64,000 nt of DNA from the NCBI GenBank assembly GCA_020746875.1, contig JAGTJL010000009.1:124001-188000 (forward strand), read 5' to 3'. This document shows, piece by piece, positions 33,241 to 42,997 of this stretch. This DNA comes from Rhexocercosporidium sp. MPI-PUGE-AT-0058 (lineage: Eukaryota > Ascomycota > Leotiomycetes > Helotiales). The notes below the pieces were generated by a model. That model was not told the DNA's origin. It saw nothing but the letters and a program-made list of their open reading frames with translations, and ran no database searches. The position numbers and the translations under genes are program-made. Numbering within the stretch: the stretch's first letter is position 1; each line of letters begins with the position of its first letter.

Positions 33241-34752
33241 TTACGTCCCAAAACAAGAACCCATATCAACAAACAGATCACCAGCCACGATATCAATACC
33301 CCCAGCAACCTCATCCTCGATACCAAAACCAAGAAACAGAACATCATCCAAGAAACCGTGATACTTCCTGCCCCTCTCCTTCCAGCTCATACTCGTGACA
33401 TACAGCATCTCAGTCTGCGTCCACCTTGCGGCCTCCTTCTTCCCCAACCCCTGAGGCTTCTTCCCCGTACCTGGGCCACCTCGTCCATAGATCCAGATAG
33501 GCTTGTTCGAAATACCGAGGATCTGGAAAGGTGGCTGCTGGCTGAAGATCATGACGTACGGTTCGTACTGGCCGTGGAAATCAAAATAGCTCTTATACTG
33601 GAAAAGGATAAAGACGAAGGTATTGGACTCCTCAGCCTTGCAATTTGGATCCGCTCGCTTGCACATAGTGATGGACAGGGAATTGGTGGCCTGATGCAGA
33701 TGCTCCTGCTTGGTATTCACGAGCTTCGGCATCCTCACAGCCATACACTTGCTATCGAGGGGCTCGGCGAGGGGCGCCAAATCCGGGCCAACAGTGCCGT
33801 CGTGCTCGACCTTCGCGAACACCCGCTTGGGGTGGATGTCGTAATGCGTGTACATATTCCCGTCCTTGTCCCAGAAAGCGAAGAAGTTCTTCTCCATATC
33901 CATGTACTTGCCCTCCGGGCGATGCAGCTCCGTGCCAACGCGGAACTTGTTCTCCTCGTACTCCTCTGTGCCCCAGTCGACCAGGAGGCGAAAATCTTCT
34001 ATCCACTGCGCGAGACAGGCTGTCTGGATGCCGTTGCTGCCGTAGATAACATAGGGATTCTTGGGACCGTAGAAGACGCGCGCGTCGTGGGGGCCGACGA
34101 GGTTGCTGAAGTAGTCGATCTTGCCGCCATTGCACCTGTCGCCTGTGGTGGCGGCGATGGGGAGGATGGCGGGTGGCTCGATGCATTCCATGATGCCGTT
34201 CTTGGGGTTGAATTGCGCATTGCAGACTAGTTCGGCGAACCAGACTGTGCGGGGGATCTTGCTGGGTGGTTTCTGGGCGACGATGATGAAGGTATCGTTC
34301 CAGTGCGGATGAGGGATGATATTGGTGTTCGCGGCTGTCTTGTGCCCGCCGAAATGGACGTGGAAGTACTTCCTGTCTTTGGTCGACACGGAGTATACTT
34401 CGATGTGAGTCTTCGTCCCATCTTCGTTGAGGGGTGTGTCGACATTGCTGGGGTTCCCTATCGTTGAGGTCGTGCTCGTCAACGTGCTGTGGATGCGAGG
34501 GAGGGGAAGATTGACGAGTTGCTTTTGGAAATAGATGAGGGTGCATATAAATACAGTCAACGCAAGAAAGAGAGGCCAGCGACGGCCCTGGCCCTTGAGA
34601 AACATCTTGTATGATGTCCGCGATGGGTAGAGGGAGAAATACTGCTTGCCAGAATCATCGAAGACCTGACGTCGATAACGCGGGGAGTTGAAAGACGGGA
34701 GGTATTCAGAGACATAGTCAGACACATAGTCAGAGCTAAAGGAGAATGCCAT
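33241..34752 (-). CDS. type II membrane protein with lumenal/extracellular domain, unknown function
   Basis: 503 residues in one exon. A short Tyr/Ser-rich cytosolic part is followed by a signal anchor (WPLFLALTVFICTLIYFQ, near 58-76), a Ser/Thr-rich stem and a large domain with several Cys residues, the layout of Golgi glycan enzymes. Distinct blocks are TVWFAELVCNAQFNPKNGI, YSVSTKDRKYFHVHFGGHK, ARVFYGPKNPYVIYGSNGIQ, FWDKDGNMYTHYDIHPKRVF, PIWIYGRGGPGTGKK and FLDDVLFLGFGIEDEVAGGI. GPKNPYVIYGSNG and similar repeats hint at a beta-propeller as in glycoside hydrolases or Golgi mannosyltransferases, but I cannot assign a family or reaction. Gene models of this layout are common in moulds. Confidence 0.75.
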   Translation of the reverse strand: MAFSFSSDYVSDYVSEYLPSFNSPRYRRQVFDDSGKQYFSLYPSRTSYKMFLKGQGRRWPLFLALTVFICTLIYFQKQLVNLPLPRIHSTLTSTTSTIGNPSNVDTPLNEDGTKTHIEVYSVSTKDRKYFHVHFGGHKTAANTNIIPHPHWNDTFIIVAQKPPSKIPRTVWFAELVCNAQFNPKNGIMECIEPPAILPIAATTGDRCNGGKIDYFSNLVGPHDARVFYGPKNPYVIYGSNGIQTACLAQWIEDFRLLVDWGTEEYEENKFRVGTELHRPEGKYMDMEKNFFAFWDKDGNMYTHYDIHPKRVFAKVEHDGTVGPDLAPLAEPLDSKCMAVRMPKLVNTKQEHLHQATNSLSITMCKRADPNCKAEESNTFVFILFQYKSYFDFHGQYEPYVMIFSQQPPFQILGISNKPIWIYGRGGPGTGKKPQGLGKKEAARWTQTEMLYVTSMSWKERGRKYHGFLDDVLFLGFGIEDEVAGGIDIVAGDLFVDMGSCFGT

Positions 34753-35619
34753 AGTCTCGAAGAACCACGGTAGACTTTGTCACCCACCGTTTCTGTCGAA
34801 GATCGACTAAGGAGCACCAGTCAAGAAACGGGGCGGGGGGGGGGGGGGAGCCTTGCTTCTTCAGACGAGGAAGAGGGACTGCTCTCCCAAGGCGCGCCAG
34901 CTTCATTCTTACCAGAAAGAGTAGTATACGGAAGAGAGCAGTGAACCTGCTGGTAAGGAAATCTGCAGCCCCTTCAGATCGGAATATCTTGTGAGTGGCT
35001 ATACCACTATCGATCATCTCGCTTGAGCCGTGTCGTACTTGTCCGTACCTACAGTACTTACGTCGCTCTGCACCGTCTGGCTGCCACTCCGTGCCGAGGT
35101 ATTTTATCTCGCACCGTATTAACATTGCGGTGGCCCAGAACATGGGAGTTTTTGCTTGTGAGGCGTTGCCTCGCAAGGTGGGGTGGGGGCGTGGGCGTGG
35201 TGGCTGTCAAATCCTGAACCATAAATATCCCGTGAAGCGAGGTATAGAGTAGCCATATATATATCGGCATTATATTGATTATGAAGGCGTGTGGCGGAAT
35301 TGGGGGACTAGAATGTACATATACAGAAGCTTGGTTTTAATTACACTTTTCTTGTAACAACTTCCGTCTGTCTGGCCTCCCCTTGTTTGCGCTTTCGCTT
35401 CCTCGCGTTGGTTGGCTAGCCGGCCCGCTGTTACACCCGAGGCTACCTTACTGTCCTGTACTGTACCTTTTCTCACCGTCAGCCTCCCGTCTTCTTCAAC
35501 TTGGAGATCCGTTCTATCTGCCCCGACCCACGTTTACAACGTACGCCCTATCGGCATGGCCAGTTCCTCACCGCCGACTTCCTATCAGAAAAAATATTAA
35601 GACTCCAACAGTCGCCCCG
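34753..35619. promoter_or_regulatory. divergent intergenic region with poly-G run
   Basis: Promoters of the type II membrane protein gene and the thioesterase gene. A run of 14 G lies at 34835-34848, a GTACTGTAC site at 35458 and TACAGTA at 35050. No coding exon is supported. Confidence 0.5.
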
Positions 35620-36658
35620 ATGTCCGTGGCAGTACAATATATGTTTCGGCCGCGAGCCGTAAGGTTTTCCCCTGCCAGAGTTGCCCCAGTTGCGCGAGTC
35701 AACAATCTGCCCCTCCATCTCCCTCTACAACAATCAAGGACTCTCAGTACGAGTAAGCGGCTCAGCGACATTCAAGGTTTGTCAATCCAAGGAAATCTCC
35801 TCTGATAAAACACCCATCATTTCCATTGCTAACCTGTCGCCTCCCCAACAGCAATACCATCCCCTCCACCAGCCTCTCCAGTCAAGAAATCCCTCCTCAG
35901 ACGCACCGCCAACGTCCTCCTCCTCAGCATCGTCTTCACAACCCTCGGCTTCACCATGGCCGCCGCACCCGTCATCCAAGCCGCAAACGGCTACCTGAAC
36001 CCGCCCACAGACGAAGAGACACTGTCGATGTTCGAGCCGACTGACGCCCACGCCCAAGAAGTGGAAGACTTCATCAAGAACCACCCGCTGGCGGTCTCCC
36101 TCCGCAAGCAATCCCAATACTCGGAATCGCGGCCCCATATGAAAGTGCCCGAAGCGCAGCGCAGCCACAGCCTCACGGCAGGCACGCTGATGGGGACTGG
36201 GAAAGTCGTCGTGCCTCCCCTCGTCTTCAGCGAACATGGCGGGAAGTCCCTCGTCTCGATCCAATACCTCGGCGGAGATCTGTGCGGACATCCGGGATTG
36301 GTACATGGAGGCATGTTGGCGACGATGTTGGATGAGGGCTTAGCGAGGTGTTGTTTTGCGGCGCTGCCGAATAAGGTCGGCATGACGGCGAATCTGAATA
36401 TCAATTATAGGGCGCCGGCACAGGCGGGCTCGTTTGTGGTGCTAAGGGCTACGACGACAAAGGTTGAGGGGAGGAAGGCGTGGGTGGAGGGGCATATTGA
36501 GACGTTGGTTGGGGAGGGAGAGAAACCTATTAAGCTTGCTGAAGCGAGTGCGTTGTTTATCGAGCCGAGACAGGCGGCTGTAAGTCTTGACTGATCCTGT
36601 GGTGTTGAATTGTGCTAACCTTTGACAGCAAATGGCTAGAGTCTACCCTGTGCAATAG
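35620..36658 (+). CDS. hotdog-fold thioesterase, mitochondrial membrane-type
   Basis: An acyl-CoA thioesterase-like protein of the PaaI/4HBT superfamily, likely tethered in mitochondria. Exon 1 35620-35776, intron 35777-35851, exon 2 35852-36579, intron 36580-36628, exon 3 36629-36658; phases 1 and 0; 304 residues. The first 45 residues (MSVAVQYMFRPRAVRFSPAR) are Arg-rich without acids, a classic mitochondrial presequence. A hydrophobic helix near 73-91 (NVLLLSIVFTTLGFTMAAA) follows. The hotdog core has GHPGLVHGGMLATMLDEGLA, near 200-220, with the HGG and Asp/Glu typical of the active site, then NLNINYRAPAQAGSFVVL. Starting at the internal ATG 35956 would lose the presequence and helix. Substrate unknown. 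Confidence 0.87.
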
Positions 36659-37251
36659 ATGGGTTTCGTTTGGCAAGAGTTGGCTAAGAAGTGGCTCGCC
36701 AGAACCAAACAGTTTGAGACGTTAGACGAGAATTCTTGTATCCTGATTTGGGTCTGGAGTTTAGAGGCATATAGAACTAAATGGCGTTATTTGAACATAG
36801 AGGCATAAAAAGGAATTAACTGTTCTACCTATAGAACTCTGTCACATCCCCTAGGAATTACCGAAGGTAGAGTAGCTAGCACAGTTGGGTGGATATGTCA
36901 ACGAACAGTTTCGACGAGGAAGCACTCACCACAGGCCGCTCCGGGATAGCCTCTGGGAATAAAAGGTGGACGTTGGATCTTTTCCGGAGAAGCTGTTAGT
37001 GCATCTCAAAGCTAGCTTGGAGGCAAAATTGTCAAGAAATAGCTCTCCATTATAACACTTTTTGTTCAAGAAAACTACTCACTAGGACTTAAGTCCATGA
37101 ACTAATTGAAGTCTCATCAGCAGCCATGAGAAGAATGTTGTAACGCAGAATTGTTATTTCTAACTCCGGGTATGAGAGACCAACCAAACACCATAACACC
37201 ATCGTACACACCCAGATCCATATTCGCATTCATTTTCATTTCCGATCCGCA
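36659..37251. other. convergent intergenic region
   Basis: 3' ends of the thioesterase and KDEL-receptor genes. No gene or repeat recognised. Confidence 0.4.
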
Positions 37252-38522
37252 CTACTTCCTATTCCCATCCCTCCACTCACTCCCATTGCCCACCGTTGCC
37301 GAACTCTCGCCCTCGGGCAAAACCCCATCATCGTCATCAAAGTCATCATCATCCAAAATCTTCGCCAACTCATCCGGATCCCTCATCTTAGCATCCGGAT
37401 CGACCTCGTCCCCAGCATTGATAACGCCCTGTTCCTGTCCCTGGAACGACTTCTGCCTCTCTCTTTCACCGGCAAGAACACCATCGTCTGCTGACACGCT
37501 AATACCGCGGGATCCCCATTTCGAAGCCGTCCTCCCATTACCAGAAGCAGGCTCGCTATCCCGTCCAAGTGCCGGTACGCTCTCCTCGTCATCTACATGT
37601 CCAACCAGAGGTTTGTGGCCGAAGACTGTGCGAAGGAGCCAGCCGTTCCGCAAATCATCTGCATCGACGAGTCCCCCATGACGAAGCTTAACCCGCTGTC
37701 TGCTGTAGTACACCCATGCGAAGTCGACGTAGAAAGCTGTCTGCAGCACCCCAAAGATGATGGACACAGGGTCTGGCTTGCGGTCTGTGATGTCTAGCTC
37801 TCGCCAGATCCAGTTCAGGATGTAGAAAGCGCGGTAGGAGCCTAGCGTGAGGAGATAGTAGGAGTCAATGACTGTTGGGACCGTGGTTTGGCGGAGGAGG
37901 AGCAGTTGTGGGAGGATGCAGGTTGATTCGAGGATGATGGAGAAGGTCCACATGAACTGCAGATTGGCATGTTAGTTATCCCATGTTTCTCATTAGATGC
38001 AGGGTAGAAGAAATTGAATGTAAAGAGGGAACCATACCTCCATCCACCCCCAATAAGCCGTCTTCTTGAAAATCATCATCATAAGCGGCGCCCCGATCGC
38101 ACTCCCCACCAAGCACGCCGCACCCAGCTTCCACGCCTTCTCGCGCTCCCTCGTGCGTGCATACACCCTCAGCATCAGGAACAAGATGTAGACGCTGCTG
38201 AGAATGTAGAAGATCTTCAGGACGGTGTTCCAGGCCGTGTTGAACTGGAAGATGTCGAGGTAGCGGGTCACGAAGACGACGCAGTACAGGGCTTGCGTTA
38301 TGAGGGATACGCCTTCGGTGCTTTGGTTGCGGTGGATGGCGAAGATGAGGATGCATTTCGAGAGCGTGTGGGAGACGTCTCCGAGGATGCGAAAGATCTG
38401 GGAGGAGGAAGTGTTAGCTACGTATACTTCTTGCTCGATGGTACCAATTGGTTTGGGAGCTTCCAACATCGGCAGGTCTGTGGCAGTTTGGGAGGAATGA
38501 TACTTACATTCATGCCCACCAT
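37252..38522 (-). CDS. ERD2: KDEL (ER retention) receptor with long acidic tail
   Basis: A seven-helix Golgi receptor returning escaped K/HDEL proteins to the ER in COPI vesicles. Exon 1 38522-38508 (five codons), exon 2 38397-38038, exon 3 37956-37252; phase 0 joins; 359 residues. Start MVGMNIFRILGDVSH matches the family start. Conserved marks are TRYLD (Arg50, Asp53), FMWTFSIILESTCILPQL, SYRAFYILNWIWRE (Arg167, Arg177) and AFYVDFAWVYY (Asp203), which correspond to ligand-binding and signalling residues. Typical ERD2 proteins have about 210-220 residues. Here a further ~144 residues follow (DELAKILDDDDFDDDDGVLP near the end), acidic and hydrophilic, presumably cytosolic. The extra tail may alter sorting; this is inference. 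Confidence 0.9.
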
Positions 38523-39441
38523 GATGGCGGATTTCTGGGGAATGTGGAGGGAGGGGAGTATGTTTGGAGTTGTAGTTGCGAGGTGTAGCTGAAGTGAAGA
38601 TAGAGATGTTTGTTTCAACGGGGCCGTAGCCTGATTACGCGTCTGAAGCTTACTGGTATCGGCTGCGAGGTACGCCCATAGCAGACAGTGGATGCCTACA
38701 AGCTGCACAAAGAATAGACGATAATCGATACAAAATATCCAGTCAGTTGATCGGTGTTGAGGTTGTGGATGACTTTTTGCGAGGAAGTTGGAGCTTCGTT
38801 AAAGACAAGCCAGCTAGCTAGCTGTCTGGCTGGCTGTCACAGAAGATGTAGCGTGTTCGAGACAGCTTTAGTTAGGGTTCAAAGCTCGGGAAAGCAAGAG
38901 AGGGAAAACAATTGCTGAAAACCCGAAATGTACTGGCTCTTTTAGAAATATAACACGGCAAATGTTTGTACTTCTAGAAGAGATGGAAGCCTCAATATAT
39001 TGCTGGAGAGTGCAAGGTGGCCCCGACTAACGAACAAGCCACTATCCCGATGACAACGTAACACAAGACTACAGCCATCCAAACACTTCAATAATTCGGA
39101 ATTTGGACTCGTACAGGTGCTACCTATGCAAAGGCGCGTATTCCTGCAATCTGCTGGCGAGATATTCCATTAGCAATACAAACCATTCGACTTGTCTAGC
39201 CTCAGCATAATTATTTATTTTCATACGTGCTTTCTGGGAGGATATCGCAGCTTTCCGTCTGAGAAGCGCATCAGGAACCTTGTGCAAATGCAGCACGGTA
39301 TTTTATTGAGTGAGTAACTTACTCATGGCTCATTCGACCCTACAGAACCAAAGTCTTCACTACCAATACCACTGGAACCTCTTCCCCTTCCTCGTCCCCT
39401 CCCGCTACCGCCTCTACCTTTCTCTCTTGGACCCTGCCCCC
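38523..39441. other. intergenic region
   Basis: Upstream of ERD2 and downstream of TPT1. Contains GCTAGCTAGCT-GGCTGGCT repeats near 38812-38836. Minus-strand bases 39441-39309 hold an Arg/Gly-rich open frame just after the TPT1 stop (see findings). Confidence 0.4.
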
Positions 39442-40616
39442 TCAGACCTTTGCCCATAGGTGCCTTTCTCCCTTAAATGACTCTGGCAATTCCTTGATCA
39501 TCTTTCCATCTTCCCAAAGCACGCCAACATCCTCTTTTCTCCCTTCAACTTTCTTCCAATACTTCGTTCCTAGTACTCCCGTCTGATCACCCTCAGTCAA
39601 CACAACTCCGTTCTCGCTTAACCACCACTCAACCCCATCCTCCAAGCTCTGCTTCACATCCACATAGATCAAAATCTCAGCATCTTTCCTCATTCCACTG
39701 ATAACGCCCTGCTTATCCTCCGGTAGGCCAGTACTGAAATGGATGTGGTTCCTGGTCATCCTCTTCAAGCCGCCTGAATCCACGATCGTTTGATAGAACG
39801 CAAAATACGTTCCATGTACGACGGTCTCAGGAACGTTACCAGCGGCTACTGTGATATGCACAAGTAGAGATGCTGAGTCGACGGCAATGCTGTGGCCTTG
39901 ATTGGCGCGGATTACCCAGTCAGGTGGGTCTTCTGAGTTGAGATCGGGTGGTCCTTTCAGAGTTGGAGATGGTTTCATGGAGAACCGCTGCTTTGCATTA
40001 TCCGAGACGGCGGTACGGATATCGTCGAATGTTATTTGAAGGGACTTTAGGCGGGGCCATTTCATCTTTTGTTGTGTTAGCCGTAATTGCCCATTCATTG
40101 TAACTTGGCTATGAACGAAGGGAAGTGGGTTTTTCTTCATCCTCTCATGAAAACAAGATCATGAGAGCATTATTGTTCGCGGTGTGAATTCAGATCGATC
40201 AATCTCTTCTGGAAGTAAGGATACTCTATAACAAAGGAAAGAGGATATCTTACAACTTGCTCCACACTGGCAAAACCCTCAGCATCTAGCTTCAGGCCAG
40301 CCTCAACCGCAGCATGCCTCAGAAGTTTCGACAAAGCCTTCGACACCATAACTTCTCTACCCTCTCCTCTACCTCCAGAGCTCCTACTGGCTCCTCTCCT
40401 GCCTCCTCTCCCACCTCGTCCTCCTGGTTTTCCACGGCCTGTCTGGTCTTGGCTGACATCTAGCTCTTCAGCCTTGTCGATGAAACTGTCCATCGTGCGT
40501 TTGTGGTTCCTCCAAAGAACTGTGTATTGTCTACTTTGAAGATGTAGCTGGCGGAATGCGGAATAGCTAAGTTCCTTTTTCAATGTTGGGGCTATTGAAG
40601 AGAAAAGCCTCTGCAT
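39442..40616 (-). CDS. TPT1: tRNA 2'-phosphotransferase
   Basis: Removes the 2'-phosphate left at the tRNA splice junction by transferring it to NAD+, giving ADP-ribose 1'',2''-cyclic phosphate. Exon 1 40616-40254, a 188-bp intron 40253-40066, exon 2 40065-39442; phase 0; 328 residues. Core blocks are SKALSKLLRHAAVEAGL with the Arg-His pair, GFASVEQVMKWPRL across the join, IRANQGHSIAV, VVHGTYFAFYQTI and RNHIHFSTGLPED. Ahead of the core is an RGG-rich stretch (GRGKPGGRGGRGGRRGASRS, near 60-80). The first 41 residues (MQRLFSSIAPTLKKELSYSA) resemble a mitochondrial presequence, so a start at the second ATG (40493, MDSFIDKAEEL) is possible. The gene diverges from SEC72 by 374 bp. Confidence 0.9.
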
Positions 40617-40990
40617 ATGCTGCTTGTTTGGGGAAAGGAAGAGGTTGTCATGAGAAAAGCTGAAGCAGTAAGTCTGGTAGCCTCGTCTCTGGATAGCTGG
40701 GATTTCCAGCAGGGTTGATTTTCGGGGTGGATCTAATCGAGTTTAGTGCTGGCCAGCCTTGCGCTAAGACAAAGAAAGCTGTCCTCTGCGATCATCACAG
40801 TTCGAGAATACATTTCGCCAACTCACGAACCTGACAATTCCCACCTTTCAGATCTACGTGTTAACAACTTGCGACTGTACCTCTGACCATACTCCGTAAC
40901 TCAGAGCTTTCGAAAAATAACAAACAACAAACGTGCCCTTCAGCACAATACATACATACTGCCTGCTAGACAGCAGTCCCTCCGCCCAAG
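40617..40990. promoter_or_regulatory. shared divergent promoter of TPT1 and SEC72
   Basis: 374 bp between the two divergent ATG codons must hold both promoters and leaders. No TATA box or recognised factor site stands out. Confidence 0.55.
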
Positions 40991-41593
40991 ATGGACGACA
41001 CCGAGACATTTACACTTCTCCCCATCACAATCGACCCAACTTCAAAAGCTATAATCACATCCTCCAACTCGCGGCCACTGAAGCAACAACTATCATCTCT
41101 CAACGAGCTACACAAGACACTCCTCACTCTTGAATCGCCCATCCCTCCACCGCCCGTCCCAGTCAACCCTAAAAGATCTGCGCAAATCACCAAGCTACGA
41201 GAATCAGGCAATGGGTCATTCCGCGCGGGCAAGCACGCAGATGCGATCAAGATGTACGGACTGGGACTGCAGATGGCACTGGGAAGACCATTATGGGAAC
41301 CTTCAGGATTGGTTAGAGATGAGGTAGCTGGATTGTATGCGAACAGAGCACAGGCGCATATGGCGTTATCGAACTGGGCGGAGGGTTCGATCGATGCGGA
41401 GGCGAGTGTGGAGGCTAAGAAGGCTGGTAATGCGAAGGCATGGTGGAGGAAGGGAAGGTGTCTAATCGAGATGGGGCGTCTGGATGAGGCAAAGGAGTGG
41501 ATTGGTAGGGGTCTTGAGATGGAGGGTTCTGAGGCTGATTTGGTGGGCTTGCTGAAGGAGATTGAGCAGAAACTCGCGGCGAAGAGGAACTAG
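40991..41593 (+). CDS. SEC72: SEC72-like subunit of the Sec63 translocation complex
   Basis: A TPR protein on the cytosolic face of the ER in the Sec62/63 post-translational translocon, where yeast Sec72 receives Hsp70-bound precursors. Single exon, 200 residues. The TPR fold runs from about 70 to 195: AQITKLRESGNGSFRAGKHA DAIKMYGLGLQMALGRPLWE, LYANRAQAHMALSNWAEG and AWWRKGRCLIEMGRLDEA. The ALGRPLWEPS insertion between the first helices is characteristic of fungal Sec72. The N-terminal domain (TETFTLLPITIDPTSKAI) matches the Sec72 N-terminus. ATG 40991 is the first in frame in a good context (AAGATGG). Confidence 0.9.
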   Translation: MDDTETFTLLPITIDPTSKAIITSSNSRPLKQQLSSLNELHKTLLTLESPIPPPPVPVNPKRSAQITKLRESGNGSFRAGKHADAIKMYGLGLQMALGRPLWEPSGLVRDEVAGLYANRAQAHMALSNWAEGSIDAEASVEAKKAGNAKAWWRKGRCLIEMGRLDEAKEWIGRGLEMEGSEADLVGLLKEIEQKLAAKRN

Positions 41594-42025
41594 GTTTGTA
41601 ACTTCATTTGCCTGTGGTTGAACCAGTAGTGATGACGGCAGTCGCAGGAGTGGCAGTTCTGGTAGCAATTTGTAATTGTATTCCTTTTCAGATCAAGATC
41701 CGTCCAGTCTTAGTGACCATATCTGGTTAACTACTACAATCCAGCGAAAGATAACATTTGAGTCTATCGCGAACTCTAAGCATACGATTCCAGTCTATGG
41801 TGCTCATCAAAAAGCAAAAGCTCCAAGTCTACCCGAACGCCAACTCAAAGACAGCCTGCTAGACCGAAGCACTCTGATCTTCTATCCTTTTTTGCTCAAG
41901 TTTTGGCAACGAGTCCCGAAATCCAAGCAGTTCATATGCCAAGGTAAACACCAACCCGAAAATGCAAGACCACCACCCCTACCAGCAGAACTACGTCCAC
42001 TGCCCACAGCTCCCCCTTTCCCACC
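41594..42025. other. convergent intergenic region
   Basis: 3' ends of SEC72 and the coiled-coil protein gene. Nothing else recognised. Confidence 0.4.
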
Positions 42026-42901
42026 TCAAGGCCAATGATTTCCGCCACCACCCTGCTCCTGCTCATCTCCTTCAGCTTCACTTGCTTCATCGTCAGCGCC
42101 GTCTCCTGATCGGTAGAGCTTCTTGTTTGCGTCCGCCTCTGGGTCCACCAAGCTTTTCAGTAGAGCAAGCTCGTTCAACAAAGACACACAATGATCACGG
42201 TCCTTGGGCACCTTATCCAACAGATCCATGATTTGCGTGTTTGCTGTGTCGACCTTTTCTTGAAGACGATGGGCATCCTCAATGCGAATAGCGGCTTTGC
42301 GAGAAACTGGGCCGAATTTTGAACGGATAGCAATGCTTAGCGCCAAAGCCAACTTCTTCTCCATACCCTCGTGTTTCTTCGCGAAGCTTTCGGGTGTCTC
42401 GGACACGTCCTCACCATCTGTATGGCCCTTCTTTCCAGCCACTTTCATCTCCCATAGACTGCCCAATGATTTGTCTGTTGCATAGCTTTTGATATTTTCA
42501 ACGTCGCGATCGAAGTGGTCTTGGAATTCACGGTAAGCTTTCTCCACGTCTCCGAGTAGCTTATGAAGCTTCTTCATAGCCTTGCCAAGCGGCTGTCTCT
42601 CCTCGGCCTGTCCTGACATGTTTGGTCTCGAGCGAGAATTCCGATAGGTAGGCTTCAATGCTTGTGGTTCAGGACCGCCGTCGCCATGTGGGAAGCTTCC
42701 GGATGAATAGAAGTCTCGGGAATCCTGGTACTCGGAAGAGCCCAGTCTACCTGAAATGATTCCACTAGGAGCGCTGAAGTATCGATCTCCGTGATCTGCG
42801 AAGCCACCAAAGAGGAAATCAGCAGCAGCTTGACGGAGATCGTATTGGTCGCGGCCTCGGTGGGAGAGGGGAGAAGAAGTGTAGCGGTGGTTTCGAGACA
42901 T
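42026..42901 (-). CDS. charged coiled-coil protein, function unknown
   Basis: 291 residues from the ATG at 42901 (MSRNHRYTSSPLSHRGRD); the frame extends to another ATG at 42997 (323 residues), so the start is uncertain. The N-terminal third is Ser/Gly/Arg-rich and disordered. The second part is helical and charged: KAMKKLHKLLGDVEKAYREF, QDHFDRDVENIKSYATDKSL, KKLALALSIAIRSKFGPVSR and AHRLQEKVDTANTQIMDLLD, likely coiled coil. It ends in an acidic Gln/Gly-rich tail. I do not recognise a family. A structural or cytoskeletal role would be a guess. Confidence 0.7.
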   Translation of the reverse strand: MSRNHRYTSSPLSHRGRDQYDLRQAAADFLFGGFADHGDRYFSAPSGIISGRLGSSEYQDSRDFYSSGSFPHGDGGPEPQALKPTYRNSRSRPNMSGQAEERQPLGKAMKKLHKLLGDVEKAYREFQDHFDRDVENIKSYATDKSLGSLWEMKVAGKKGHTDGEDVSETPESFAKKHEGMEKKLALALSIAIRSKFGPVSRKAAIRIEDAHRLQEKVDTANTQIMDLLDKVPKDRDHCVSLLNELALLKSLVDPEADANKKLYRSGDGADDEASEAEGDEQEQGGGGNHWP

Positions 42902-42997
42902 CGTTGCGCAATAGAGGGCGGAGTTTGTTGTGAAAACGGAGGCCAAGGCGATGGCTGTATTGTGTGGACCTGTCAGATGGTCTGATCTGATGCTCAT

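Noticed and set aside
33115..34230. 371-codon plus-strand ORF
   Set aside because: Lies antisense to the 503-residue type II membrane protein, whose frame has a membrane anchor and ordered blocks; this one has low-complexity Leu/Val/Ala-rich content.
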